DNA from: Otatea glauca
Lineage: Eukaryota; Streptophyta; Magnoliopsida; Poales; Poaceae
Length of the DNA stretch: 64,000 nucleotides
Reading direction: 5' to 3'
NCBI GenBank assembly: GCA_036346275.1
Contig: CM070723.1
Coordinates: forward strand, 48,438,743 to 48,502,742
Position 1 is the stretch's first letter. Every line of letters starts with the position of its first letter. The translations under genes were made by a program, and so were the position numbers. Positions 22,344 to 34,193 of the stretch are shown here, piece by piece. Under the pieces are notes generated by a model. It saw only the letters and a list, made by a program, of their open reading frames with translations. It ran no database searches and was not told the origin of the DNA.

Positions 22344-23310
22344 GATTGTTGTTCAACCTTTACACGTAATTTTAGGCATCTAAATGGACTCATATGGAGA
22401 TAGTTGTAAAGCTGTAGATCTCGACGAGAGCTACAAATTACACTACTCAATTTCCCAAATAGGACTCTGAACAAAGAAGTTATATCCTTTTTGGGACTCG
22501 AAAGTACAAGTGTCAGTTGTAGCACCTTTTCTCATAGTATTTTAAGGTTTAATATCAAATGTGGATTACGCTACCTACCATCAAGCAACTTATTATAATC
22601 TAAGACTTAATTGTATCACTTAGGAAAAGAAAGCAAGAAGTAGATAATGATTGAATCAATAATAAAATCCAAGACCATGGGTAATGCTGGTTCTCGGTTC
22701 ACCATGTATCGATAGAAGACATAGGTATAAAATATATGCAATCATCTAAATACGAGAGCAATTATGGTATTATCTAAAGTTCATGTAGGCGACACACCCT
22801 ACACGTATCTCCCTTAGACATATGTATGGAAGAACCTATTGTCCGGCTCACGTGTACACGACTACACGTCACGCTCGCAATATCTATACCCCTTTATAAT
22901 GCACCTAAGCATTCTTTTCTACGTCCACCCCAAATAATGCACCCCACTAGAGATGACCCAACCTTCATGCACCCAGCGAAACGTCCCTAGAAATTTGCCT
23001 TCATCAAAATTAACCTCTCGGATCTTTCCTCAGCTTTACTCACCCACATCCGATGGCCATTGTTTAATGTGTCTAACTCATCCCTGTGGCCCACAACAGA
23101 TCTCCCCCCACCTCCAGCATCATCTCATGGAAAAGGAAGCAAATATCCTGGAATTAAGGAAAAGGAAACAAACGTTCTAGAAAAGGAAAAGACCATATAT
23201 TACGTGCTAGGAAAAGGAAACCGGAAGACAGGGCACTATACTAGTGTGTAATGGTTGTACCAAACTCTTTAGATGAATTGCTTCCAAAGGCCGATTAACT
23301 TATGCCTTTT
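22344..23310. other. Intergenic sequence, no gene seen
   Basis: No supported frame. AGGAAAAGGAAA words repeat at 23128-23222. Confidence 0.35.
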
Positions 23311-23313
23311 TAA

Positions 23314-24265
23314 TGACGTCGGCTCTTGACGAATACTTATAACAGGGGTACCCCAATGGCCCAAAGCGACGAGCCGGCGGCCTCAAGCACAGCTCAAGCC
23401 CAACAAGCCGCTCCCAGCCCACTACCGACCGAAGCACCTGCAAGGCCACACGAGACATCCCTTCCCGACCGATCGAGGGAAGTGTCTCCGACCAAGCGGG
23501 GCTCCCGACTCCACCGCGAGACGGGACCCCCCGGCTCCGACCAAGCAAAGCTCCCGACCCTCGCAGCGGGTCGGGATCCCCTGACTCCGATCGTGCCAAG
23601 ACAACCCCTGCCAAGGGCCGCGTGTCGAAGCCTCTACCAGACAACAGTCACGTACCCCACGAACGGGGTCGATCGAAGTGACTATACAAGGGCAGGTGGC
23701 TCCTTCCCTAGAAGGTTTAATGACTGACCGAAGTCATGCTCCCAGTCCCATCAGCCGGTCACATACAGTACGAAGACACGCTCTCTCCCGAGGCAACTCC
23801 CACGTCATGCGCAGCAACGTCAACACTCGTAAGGTTCGCAGAGGGCAGGTACGCCGTTTTCCGAGGAAATACCTAACCGCCCTAACCAACTAAGCTACCG
23901 ACCCAGCATGGGCAAGACGGGCGATGATCAGTCAGCAGAACGAAGGACCGAAGCTCCTAGTGTAGGTCATCTCGTCCTCTCCCAATTCTCGATGTAACCT
24001 GCCCCTTCCTTTCGTATAAAAGGAGGCAGGAACCCCCGTAGCAATGGCAATCGAACCCATCTCGCTAAGCCATTAGCACTCTCGCTTGTAAACTTTGTGC
24101 AGTCATCTGTACTGAAGGGAATACAACGCCACCGCACGAACTGGAGTAGGGACCTTCAGCCCGAACCAGTATACATCCCGGACTTCTGAGTCTAACTATT
24201 CAGGGAGTGGAACGCGCGGCCCCTTAGACTTACAAATTTACTTGCCGGTGCTCGAAACGCCGACA
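23314..24265 (+). repeat. Solo or truncated LTR (Ty3/gypsy-like)
   Basis: It starts TGACGTCGGCTC and ends AAACGCCGACA, a TG...CA pair with matching inner GTCGGC/GCCGAC. A TATAAAAG box lies at 24015-24022 in TTCGTATAAAAGGAGGCAGG, followed by CATTAGCACTCTCGCTTGTAAAC, a layout seen in many grass gypsy LTRs. No target duplication is visible, and no internal region adjoins. The long frame 23326-23727 is an LTR reading, not a gene. Confidence 0.65.
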
Positions 24266-24294
24266 GCTCTGCTAGTCAATCTTCCGCGTATCAT

Positions 24295-24588
24295 TAGGAC
24301 ATGTATAATAAGACCACATCAGCTTACTTTTAGTATGTTTATATCAGCTTTGTCATATGTGGAAGAGTGAGAAAAGAGGAGAGAGAAGAGAGCTGGCTCT
24401 TATTTAATAGTAAGTATTGCACGGGAGCATAGGTAGATTAGTTATGTACAAGAGAGAAGAGATAATTAATGCATGCTATCTAGAGCCAAATTTTAGAGAT
24501 AGCTATTGTACAAACCGGTTTTAATACTTACTCTAGATAACATAAATAGGAGATAGAGTAAGCAACTGACTTTATTATTGTACTTGTT
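24295..24588. mobile_element. MITE-like element
   Basis: TAGGACATGTATAATAAGACC at the left pairs imperfectly with TTATTATTGTACTTG at the right. The body is AT-rich without a frame. Confidence 0.45.
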
Positions 24589-25630
24589 GCTTTGCATGGA
24601 TCTGCGGAGCATCGGAGCCCTTCGAGTCCTAGCACAGAGACAAGATTGTAGGTAACACTAGTATCGAAGATAATCACAAAAGCATAAGTTAAAGTTAGTA
24701 AATCCACGTTATCTAGACCTCGACGCGCTACCTGCACCCTTAGTTACTCACTTCTATATATCATGGTAGTGAGACAGGATATAGGCACACGCTAGTATAT
24801 GTTCCGTATAGAATAATCAAACAAATGTCGGGATTTGGAGGAGAAATGGGTGGAACACACGATGTGCAAGTTATGCACAGCTGCGCGCCTCTCACCTCGC
24901 TTTGTTTGACTGCAAATATCCATTCGATAGCTTGAAGCGATCGCATGCAGATCGAGCCGATGGTGCAAATGTCAGCGAGGTAATTATATTATACACTATG
25001 GTTAGGATTCAGGCACCACAGTTCCATGAATAAATCGCGTGGGTTAAGAAGTTACACGAAGGATGCCTACACTCCGAAAGATAGCGAGCCGTGGTCGTGA
25101 GGCTCTTGTGCCTCGTTGTACCTGACGCTGAACATGCTGACATGCATGCATGGAGCACACACTTGTCGCCGTCGCCCAAGCAGTGCCTCGCCGTCGACCC
25201 CTCGCACACCACACGCTACACGAGGAGGAACGTGTTGTTGCCCATGTACTCGAGCGCAGCGCCCAGACGCCTGTCCAGGTCAGCCACGCGGAGTAGAGTC
25301 TCCTTCTCGACATTCCGCCACGGTGGCGCCGTACAGCTCCTGCGGTGCAACACGTACGCAATGGTAGGCGTCGATGTCGCCGCACTCATCTGACCCACAT
25401 GTAGATCTAAGAGTTGGGTCAGGCTTTTCTGGGCCAGCCTAAGGCCCAGTCGACACTACACGGTACGATAAGTGGTCAGCCAGGTCGGTATAATGGCATG
25501 GACGGTTAGATCGTGCTGGGTCTAGCGATTACAAGACTAGTTGGGTCGTGCACGGGTTGGCACGGCCTGAAAGTGACACGATGGCGGCAGCACACGGTGC
25601 GATAGGGCTCAGGGGCAGATTCAAGTGTAT
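24589..25630. other. No supported gene; short GC-rich coding-like patch
   Basis: Bases 25010-25398 on minus are open for 60-110 codons in several frames and have coding-like composition, but no domain is recognised and the frames conflict. Bases 25395-25610 hold GGTCGTGCACGGGTTGGCACGGCC, similar to hAT subterminal words. Confidence 0.3.
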
Positions 25631-25633
25631 TGT

Positions 25634-26495
25634 CCATGGTGTAGGATCAAGAATGATCGACTAGAGGGGAGTGAATAGGAGGTTTTTAAAATTTTCGAAT
25701 CTAATTTGCAATTAAGAAAGACACTAAGATATAGAAGCAATAATTGCAAATTCACAACTATAATCTCTAGCAATCACCTAATGCACTTAATCAATTCAAG
25801 TATAGCAATAACAATTCTAAGCATATATAGTCTACTCAATTTTGCTAGCAATGAAATTTAGCATAAGAATGAAAAAAGACAAATCACAAAAGAGAAAGAG
25901 ACAAGATTTTTGACCCGTGGTCTCGGAGACTTGCCAGTCTCCCCTACTCCACGTTGAGGTGACTTGAACCACTTCAAGCCGGCTCCACTCGCTTGAGCCT
26001 TCCTCGATCACTAAGATAGTTCTTCCTCGCTCCGGATAGGCGAACTCCGGCCTTCACAACTTGCCGGGGCTTCTCACAATCTCCGTTGAGAAGCTCACCG
26101 TGCACGATCGCTTCCAAGCCGTTTAGGAGGCGGCAACCTCCAAGATTAATAAGTCTTGATGCTTGCTTGAGATCAAATTTGAGTGTCTAAAGGCTCAAAC
26201 TAAATGCAACACTCAAATTTTGCTCTTCACTCTTTCAAATAAAAATTGAATGCACTTATGGAGAGAAGAAGTCTTGCTAAAACTCAAATATCATCAATGA
26301 GAACCAAGAGAGACTCTAGAATGCAGGTGGGGGTGTATTTATAGCCCGTACCGATTTTACTAACCGTTGGAGCTCGAAATGAGCTGAAACCTGTTTTTCC
26401 GATGCTACCGCCCATGTAAGACTGGTAGCACCGGGCTCCAACTCAACGGTTGGAACAGTGCATTAAATGCACTGCCAGAGACCGTTGTACAGGTG
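25634..26495 (-). repeat. SIRE-like Copia LTR fragment, reverse
   Basis: Read on minus it ends CTATTCACTCCCCTCTAGTCG, and it matches the LTR at 60741-64000 around GGAGACTTGCCAGTCTCCCCTA (compare 63705-63728) and CTTCTCAACG/TTGTGAGAAG (compare 63550-63573). The GGTAGCACCGG motif (about 26422) is shared too. It is cut on its right by the next LTR. Confidence 0.65.
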
Positions 26496-27667
26496 TGTTA
26501 ATTCTATTTGTGATTTGTATATGTGATGATTAATTTGACAACAATATAATATATGTGTGATGATTTATAGACAACAATATTTGTTATGGAATAAGGTACT
26601 GTGAGAGGTTGTTTTATTTGTGACAGGAGATGCAGCGTAAGCAACAGGAATTGCAACACAGGGACGCAAGATGCATGTTGCAGCATAGGCATGCGAGATG
26701 GACGTACACTGCAGATCGGAGAGAAACCGCACAGGTGGCGCATAGCTCGAGAGCAGCACAAGCGAAGGTCGCAAAGGTGCAGGCGCAGCACGCGAGGTCG
26801 CAGAGGTGCAGGTGGCACGCGAGATCGCAGGTATAGGAGGCACAACACGCGAAGGACGCAAGTGCAGTAAGATGGGATGCGTAGAGGTCTACGCAGACAG
26901 ACGACGCGGTATGGTGGCCAGCGGGTCGTACATGCGAGTGAGTTATGCGAGTGCAGCAGGTGGGCCGTACGCATGCATGTGTGAGTTTTGGGTTGTATGT
27001 GCATGTATTGGGCCATATGGATATACATACATGTAGATTAGTAGGGATAAAGAGTTTAAGGTTAAGCTTGAGTATAAAAAGGCAGAGAAGAGGCCTCCCA
27101 GGTTTGAGCCGCACAAAACAAAAGACCTCGTGTGAAGGAAAGAGAAAAAAGAAACAGGCGGCAGCGCAGAAAAAAAGGAAGGCGCGCGTGTGCTGGTTCA
27201 CGGCGTTTCTGCGCTTGGACTTCGTTGCGAATTACGTGCAGCACGGCGGCAGAGGAGAGGCTAACCCAAGCAAGCAGCAGTGTGTCCTAGCGACGTGCAG
27301 AGGGAAAGCTTCTCACGGCTACAGGTCACGTGAGTTCTCTTCAGCAGTGCATTGCGCAGGGACAGAAGCACTAGGAAAGAAATAAGAGAGAGATTAGAGA
27401 GATTTAGAAAGAGAAAGAAAAAGGTAATTAAGGTTTGTATGGAACTCATGTATTGATTTAATCAATGGATGCAGGTTCATGCTCTAGCATACATGTTTAA
27501 TCTAGTTTTTTTTTCTTTCATGGTATTAGATTATTTACCCTAGATTGATTCTTCAAGTTTGGTTATTATTTTGTTAATTTCCAGAATTAATAAAAACATA
27601 AAAAAAAAATAGTTTTAGGCGTTAGTTTACACTAATTCACCCCCTCTTGGTGCGCCTCAATCCAACA
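26496..27667 (+). repeat. Probable Copia LTR
   Basis: TGTTAATTCTATTTG opens it and CACCCCCTCTTGGTGCGCCTCAATCCAACA closes it, in the style of Copia LTR ends. A TATAAAAA box is at 27073-27080. It abuts the truncated SIRE-like LTR. Frames on both strands (26504-27385) are not conserved genes. Confidence 0.55.
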
Positions 27668-28349
27668 TAGTGCGAGGCGTCGTCGTCGACCCGGACAAGA
27701 AGACGTACTACTAGTACTACTACCACCACGACAAGGCCATGGTACTCTTCTTGGGAATAGAAAGGGGGAACTAGTAGTTCTTGCTGAATTGGACAAGATT
27801 TGAATTTTTTTTGCTAAGAAAACATCCGGATGATGTTTATCAAAATCCATTGGACAATTTTCTTGTGTAGCCGGTAGAAATTCCCCTTCTTTTCCACGAA
27901 AGATGTGTTCGTTCCTCTTATCTCCTCCAACTTTTCTTGAATCTTTGTCCTGTGGAATTCTGGTCTTGCAAAGTGTTTCTTGGGAATAACGGTAGGAATA
28001 TGATGCAAGAACAGTTCTTGTTGACTAGGAAAAGACCTCTTCATTTTAACACCAGTAGGAATCTTCTTTCTTTAGCACTAACGATTTAGCATTCGTGCCA
28101 TATTAAAGAATGATTTCTTTGATATCTATAAGGGTTTTTTCAATCTTGATCTTGTAGAAATTCTGGCTTACCAATGTGTTTTCCCGTGTGATGTAGCCGA
28201 ATTTTCTCTTCGGATAGAGCCCTTGTTTTATCTATGCGATTTCAGCAAATTATTGTCCTTATGAGCCGCTCTCTGTAGATAAGCCTTCGATTCATTTTCT
28301 AAGATTGTTTTAGGATTCTTGTTCTAATATTAGAACTGTGTATTGTAAG

Positions 28350-28695
28350 TAGGGTTCACAATATCGATTTCGGAAAAACTGCTCAAAAATTGAAATTCGA
28401 AAATCGGAAATATCGAGTCAAAAATCGCCAGAAACTAAAGGGTTAAGAAATCAAAATTCTTGGAATCTTTTTAAATCGAAAATAGACCAGTTTTCACCGA
28501 AAATCGACCGACCAATTGAATGTTTCTTAGAGCCAATTTTTTGAGCGATGAGCGATTTTCACCGATTATCGACCGGTTTACGTCGCATAATTTTTTACGA
28601 TTTTTTTTAATCGGACCGGTTTTGAATCTCGAATTGGCTCGATATGGTCAAAAACTGCGATTTTCGAGCGGTTTTCGATGGTTTTGTGAACCCTG
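28350..28695. mobile_element. Non-autonomous hAT-like element
   Basis: Ends AGGGTTCACAATATCGATTT and, reverse-complemented, AGGGTTCACAAAACCATCGA match. Flanks ATTGTAAG and ACTGTAAA agree at 6 of 8. The interior repeats AAAATCGACCG and CGATTTTCACCGA in both orientations. No transposase is present. Confidence 0.7.
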
Positions 28696-28933
28696 ACTGT
28701 AAATAGAGGTTCTTTTGATTGTTTCTTTATAGTGGTTCTGGAATTGCTGGTATTTTGATTTGTTCATTTTAATTATACAAAACAATAGGGACTTAAAAAG
28801 CATTGGTCTGACACTTCAAAAAAAGCATTGATCTTGCTTATCACATAGTAATATAGTATACTCTTGATTCTTGAATACGTCTGTAGGTTAAGATTCTTTA
28901 ACAAATTGTAGTTAGTTGAGTTCCTGTCATTGA

Positions 28934-29002
28934 AAACATTGAAGGACCATTTAAATTAATAGATATTGTAAACATTGAAGGGCCATTTAAATTAATAGAT
29001 AC
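28934..29002 (+). repeat. Two-copy tandem repeat of about 36 bp
   Basis: CATTGAAGG(A/G)CCATTTAAATTAATAGATA appears twice back to back, differing by one base in the core. Confidence 0.9.
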
Positions 29003-30290
29003 ATAAAAATGCATCTGGGTCGTCAAATCAGAGAACTAACTATCTTTGGGGCATTCTTGTAAATCTGATCTGGTTATACCGCAAGGTGTTATGGTTCTGA
29101 TTTCTAGTTCTCCATTATAGAAAAATACAGGTCAGTTCAGTGATCTGAAAATGCCTGCCATGAACACTGAATAGATCAGACTTTGGAAGTTAAAACTAAG
29201 AAGTGCTAACTGATCGTGTGTGTGTGTGGGTGTGTGTGTTGATGGGTGGGGGGATAAATTTGGTTGCTGTTCTGGTTGTTATTTGAATGAAGATCTACAT
29301 TTCTGCATTGTAGCTAGTCAATGTATTTTCATGTGTAATGTAGCCTTTGATCCTGCATAATTGTGACTTACAAATTCTTTTCCTTCGATTATGTAGTGTT
29401 TCTCAATGAAATGGTAGGAATCATATCTTCGGACAGAACTGTTGTTTTTATCTGTAGAATTTCTACAAATTATTGTCCCTAATATCTGCATTTCTGAATG
29501 TTTTAATCATAAGCTGGAAAATAATTTATTCAACGACATAAACTTGGTGCGTCAAAATTTGGAGAAGTATTTCTCTGTCGCAGTTAGATATTAGAGGGAA
29601 ATCATCCTCTAGCGTGAACAGCTGCCTTTTTTCTTTTAAACCTCTAAGTTGGATGGTGGTCAGTGAAAGAAATCGTTTGGTAGCTTCTTCTTGTTGAACA
29701 TGCCATATGTTATCCTTCTCTCTTCTTTTCTCATCCTCTATTGTCTGTTCAGTGAGAAAAAAAAGGTCTTGTTTGGTTCTGATTGGGGTTTCTTAGATGG
29801 GGGCTGCGGCACCACCTCAAGGAGCAATCTACGTAATCTCCGCTTGTGAATGTCACCACAGTCCACAGCCCTACTCCTGAGTTCTGACAACCTGCTTGAG
29901 AGTTATTAGTGCACAACTGCACATCCTTCCTATTAGCATCAGAGAATCATTTCCTGATTGATATTGGATTTCAGACCTGTGAGTTTCAGTAGTCATTTGC
30001 TAATGTTCCAATTTAGCATAGGCATTAATGTATTGTTCAGTTGGATTTTGCTGCCGGCCTGCTGCTGAATGACCTTGGTGCTGCTTGAATATTTCTTCTC
30101 GTGGCCTGTTCCAATCTAGCATAGGCATTAATGTAATGTTAACTTTTGATGTTATTCCTTTTCATATCCTCAGTTTTCATAATATTAATCTTGGTGCCGT
30201 ATACTTTTACTATTTCATATGCTCAGTTTTTATGTTATTCCTTTCTTGCTCGCTTCGTAATATTAACTGCAAAAATCATGTGTTCCACAG

Positions 30291-31831
30291 AAATTTTTTT
30301 CGTTGATGGAGTTGTTGATCTTAGGGCTATCATTTCCAATGAAAACAAAACTGGTAAACCATCTTTTTTGCTCTTTGTATTTAAATTGTTGCTTTCTAGA
30401 ACTGTGCTCTTCTTATACAACTATTCCTGCAGCGATTTGTTGGGCGTTTCGCATTGCAGAGATATTGGTGAGGTCTTGCACTGGGCGCATTGTTGGTAAG
30501 AAAAAGTTTTTCTTTAAATTCCTTGGAATCTCGACATGACTGTTTACCGATGTGTTCATTAACTTTTGCATGTGCATGAACAACTGCCTGTGATATTGTT
30601 TGCTGCCTATTCTTCTGGAACCCGTGATGTAACTTCTCAATCTCAGTAATACCATCATAAGCGACTTAGCTGTACAATTTTCATGTTGCTTACATAGTTG
30701 TATGCCTACATGTTCTAATAGGTTCACTTAGTGCTTGATATGACTGAAGATCCCATCATCCTTCCTGCTATTACCCCAGCAGAGCATTTCAGGGTCATCA
30801 TATCCCCGCTTGCCAATGGGCAGTCATTGATTTCGTATCTTCTTGACTGCAGGGTTTGTATTCTCACATCAAATTCATGTAACATGTTTTTATCTAATTT
30901 TTCTAATCTATGTTCCCTCTGTTCTTTACAGGAATCCTTTCGCAGCCACAGAGTCATGGGCATTACAGGCATTGGCACAGATAATCAGCCTGATGGTATG
31001 CATGAATTGAAATTTTCAATTCTGCAGAGAATGTACAGAAGAGTATCTTTTTTATGTTGGGATGTCTTTCCACACCTTAACCAATTTGCAATGCAGTTAC
31101 TGTCTTCCATCCTTTTTATGAATGAGCTTTTAATTCGGCATTTACCTGTTAGTGTTCAGGTATAGACTATTGCATAATGATTGTAGATGAACTTAAAAGA
31201 AGTGACAACGCAAAAGAAGTCGGTACGATTATTTTACTGAAAGTGATTTGTATTGCTTGAATTCCACTTTCTTCATATCTTAGTGCAAACCAAAACTGCT
31301 ACTTGCTGATGTATACTGTATCATTTGCGAGCAGTTAGCAGTGGCTGGCTCTATGGACGAAGGCAATATGCGGTATGTTCACACAGAATGTGTAATGTAT
31401 AGTATCTGCTTAGTTGAAATTTGCAAGTACAACTGAACTTAGGATTCATCGAAATTATTCCAGGTGGACATTGTCTTGATTCATCCAGACATACCAATTT
31501 CTGATCTGTTGATCGGAAGATCGTCCAAGTGAGTTTTCTACCCAATCTTTGATGAATCGTCATCTGTAGTGTTAATGTAAACTACATTATCTCCTGTGTC
31601 TCTTATATGAAAATCTTTTACCCAATCTTTAATGACTTTTCATGCGTAATGTTAATGTAAACCATGCCATCTCTTATGTCTTTCACCCAATCTTTTATTC
31701 TCTTATGTCTTTTTCAGATTTCTGTTTATCTCTTTCTTCCCACATCGAGTTAACTAGTGTGCACTTGCAACAGATGGAACTTTTGGCCCCGGTGTAAGCT
31801 TCTTAGGAGGCCATTGTTACTGAGACAGTAG
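30291..31831 (+). CDS. Multi-exon gene or gene remnant, product unknown
   Basis: I place exons at 30291-30353, 30433-30495, 30732-30853, 30932-30995, 31335-31372, 31464-31528 and 31774-31831. Each has AG before and GT after, and the codon phases join without a stop: FFVDGVVDL, AICWAFRIAEIL, DPIILPAITPAEHFRV, SHRVMGITGIGTDNQPD, SGWLYGRRQYA, DIVLIHPDIPISDLLIG. The last exon is the least certain. Another frame from 31805 (GAWLFDTLAVGKLYSKEQPEM) is open further and could be the true end. The 5' part is not found; a Copia LTR at 27667 may have removed it. I do not recognise the family: there is no transposon signature, no membrane segment and no known catalytic motif. The exons are short, the introns AT-rich and the composition balanced, as in old host genes. 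It could be a captured mosaic, but continuous phase over six introns argues for one gene. Confidence 0.45.
31537..31725 (+). repeat. Tandem duplication of about 80 bp in an intron
   Basis: CTACCCAATCTTTGATGA...TAATGTAAACTACATTATCTC is followed by TTACCCAATCTTTAATGA...TAATGTAAACCATGCCATCTC and a partial third CACCCAATCTTTTATTC. Confidence 0.8.
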
Positions 31832-32287
31832 CTGGAGCGTGGCTCTTCGATACGTTGGCCGTGGGCAAGTTGTACAGCAAAGAACAGCCTGAGATGGACG
31901 ATAGTGCTGATATACTCTGGAATCTGGAGGGGGTCGTAGTTTCATCACCGACTAGTTCTTGGTGGTGGTGGTTTCATTCCTTTTTTTTTTTGGGTACAAA
32001 CTCGAGCCTAGATCGTGGCCTGAGATCAGCGTAGATGTTTAAGGAAGGCTGGGATCATTTTCTTACACGATATCATTTTCTTGTATGCATTCAGGACAGA
32101 TCTTTTAGTTAGATGATGCTTTTCACCAGAATGACATGTCTAGTAGTAACCGGTAACTGCTGACATAGTGAAAACAATATTTGTTGATCTGTATATCTTA
32201 CGAATTTTTTTCTTTAATATTTATTTTTATTCATTTTTTCAAAACTAGACGTCCGGGGTGAAAATTTACAGTTTTAGGCGCCCATAA

Positions 32288-32319
32288 CCCGTGTATGGGG
32301 CGATCGCCCCATACACGGG
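32288..32319. repeat. Perfect 32-bp palindrome in the left TIR
   Basis: The half-site CCCGTGTATGGGGCGA is followed by its exact reverse complement. The right TIR holds a 36-bp counterpart at 35676-35711 with one mismatched pair and partly different arms around the same GGGCGATCGCCC centre. Confidence 0.97.
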
Positions 32320-32465
32320 CGATAGCCTGCTCCCCAACGGTCGCCTAACGGCCAAAAAAACGGCGACATGGAGGTGGGCCCCCCTGTCGCCCGAGATAGG
32401 GGCGATCGCCCACCCCAAGGGCGACAGGCAAGCTTTAAAGGCAGCGCTGCTGTCTCAGCCGAGAC

Positions 32466-32552
32466 AGAAGAAAAGGAAGAAGAAGAGAAAGAAAAAGAAG
32501 AAGAAGAGAAAGAAGAAGAAGAAGAAGAAGAGGAGGAGAAGAAGAGGGGAGG
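32466..32552 (+). repeat. GAA-rich microsatellite
   Basis: A purine run of GAA, GAAA and GAG units of about 85 bp. It makes artificial Lys/Glu-rich frames on the plus strand. Confidence 0.9.
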
Positions 32553-33109
32553 AAAAGTCGATTCGTCGTTTCTGCGAAGGTATTTTTATAATTTTTTTTA
32601 TGATTGTTTAGTTATGTAGAAGTTAAATTTAACATTTATTATTTAAAAATTTTAGGGTTTTGTAGTGTTTAGATAATTTTGTAGGACTGTGTGTTATTAG
32701 AATTTTAATGTAGCATTTAATATTTAGAAAATTTAAGATAGTGTAGCGTTTAGAATTTCTCGGATAGTGTTGTTTAGAAATTTAATGTCGCAGTTCATAT
32801 TTAGAACTTTAATGTAGTACTTAGTTTTTAGAAATTTCAGGATTGTATAGTATTTAGTACGTTACAAATTTATTGTAGTATTCAGTATATAAAAAGTGAA
32901 TACAGTGAAAATAGTAGGCAATATTTAAAACTTTAATTTGGTAGGGTTAATGTAATGTGACACAAATATAATGTTAGGCCATATGGTAGGCAAATCGAAT
33001 TACTTATTTATAGTCGAATCACTTATTTATAGTTGTATTTTGTAGTACGATCAATGTACGTTTTGTATATTGTATTTTAGAGTAATATTTTTCCGTCGGA
33101 TGTTGCAGC

Positions 33110-33889
33110 ATGTCGGAGAAATTGTATTTCCAAATATTTTATGGAGATGGGGAGATAACACAGGGGGCGGATAGGGTGGATTTATCATCATTTTCAAGAG
33201 TCGTACGGGGCATATGCAGACCTAGCGATAGGACATACAGAGGTTTGTTGGAGTGGATGTCTCGCATGTTCAGTTTGGATCCCCAGACTGTTCGGTTGCG
33301 GGTCAGAGCAGTAGTGAGTCGTGCGCAAGACTGTTTTTACGGAGAGTTGATTCCTATTAACTCGACATCAACATGGAGAAGTTATGTTGGTTTTGCCGTA
33401 GAGCGGGGTTGGCCGCTCATGTTGTTGGTACAATGCTACCCGGTAGCTCCATCGGTGTCGCAAGTTCGTGATGTCGGGGTGGACATTACGGGGGAGGGGA
33501 CGTCAAATGTGCAAGGATACGAAGAGGAAGGCGGCGAGGACCATGGAGACGAGGAGCACGAGACTGGCGGTAGTGAAGGGATCGGAGGGGCAGAGGAGAC
33601 AGCGGTGGAGGCGCGAGGGGTGGCCGACGAGGGGGAGGAGGTGGAGTACATAGTTGACCTGATGGAAGAGGAGGACCGTGCGGATGAGGAAGTCCCTGAT
33701 GGTGAGCACTCCGACGAGGAGGACAACGCAATTAAGGTGCCTATCCCTGGTGCGTGGACCAATTACAGTTTCGAAGACCACACTACTCTACGCCTGCGTC
33801 GCAGGGCCGGACTAGGAGGGACGTACGTCCGCCGTCGCCACTCACCTACCCTACGGGCCAGATCAGGAAGCGTGGCCGTGATTGACTAG
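33110..33889 (+). CDS. Acidic 259-aa protein of the Mutator-like element
   Basis: The single open frame begins with ATG at 33110, after an AT-rich region with no competing start. Residues 1-105 form a folded-looking domain (YFQIFYGDGEI, then GADRVDLSSFSRVVRGI, RPSDRTYRGLLEWMSRMF, LRVRAVVSRAQ, WRSYVGFAVERGWPLMLLVQCY). Residues about 138-215 are strongly acidic (EEEGGEDHGDEEHE, VEYIVDLMEEEDRADEE), and the tail after 230 is Arg-rich (LRLRRRAGLGG, YVRRRH). The first domain reminds me of the N-terminal module ahead of MuDR transposases in grass Mutator-like elements, but no catalytic domain follows. It lies inside the TIRs in the same orientation as the GRF gene. It might act as a DNA-binding or regulatory partner; this is inference. 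The frame has no stops or frameshifts, so recent function or young age is likely. Confidence 0.6.
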   Translation: MSEKLYFQIFYGDGEITQGADRVDLSSFSRVVRGICRPSDRTYRGLLEWMSRMFSLDPQTVRLRVRAVVSRAQDCFYGELIPINSTSTWRSYVGFAVERGWPLMLLVQCYPVAPSVSQVRDVGVDITGEGTSNVQGYEEEGGEDHGDEEHETGGSEGIGGAEETAVEARGVADEGEEVEYIVDLMEEEDRADEEVPDGEHSDEEDNAIKVPIPGAWTNYSFEDHTTLRLRRRAGLGGTYVRRRHSPTLRARSGSVAVID

Positions 33890-34193
33890 TTGTACGAACG
33901 TATTTTTGTAATGCCTTTACGTTCAGCAACATATTGTATAACTGTCCGTGTTAATAACATAACAGCCTTATCACTTCAAATTGTGCAAATCCATGTATGC
34001 ATTGCTAGCCTATGCCACACAACATGACAACACACCAACGACTCGGTGCACCTATCGCCTCTAGTTGGGGCGATCGCCCTAATATGAGACGATCGCTCTA
34101 TACCATAGCGATATCTGCCCTTTATAACATTCGTTCTCACAAGCGGTCTCGCCAAAGAATAGAGGAGGGGGAAAAATACAGGATCAATCGAAA

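Larger units (their letters stand above)
27668..30290 (+). other. Upstream or intron region of the unknown gene
   Basis: Bases 27668-27740 read VRGVVVDPDKKTYY, a stop, then YYYHHDKAM before a GT, which looks like a broken exon end. Bases 29796-29831 (MGAAAPPQGAIY before GT) are another possible exon. The rest is intron-like AT-rich sequence, with diverged duplicates of AATTATTGTCC (28249, 29470) and a TG-repeat near 29218-29240. Confidence 0.35.

Noticed and set aside
23326..23727. 133-codon ORF
   Set aside because: It runs through LTR sequence upstream of the LTR TATA box and has no domain.
25044..25398. Minus-strand ORFs that look coding
   Set aside because: No frame is favoured and I could not fit a family; a faint resemblance to F-box-associated proteins is too weak to report.
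26504..27385. ORFs of 146-195 codons
   Set aside because: They lie inside the Copia LTR on both strands and are low in complexity.
32291..32619. Lys/Glu-rich ORFs
   Set aside because: Produced by the GAA microsatellite and the TIR.
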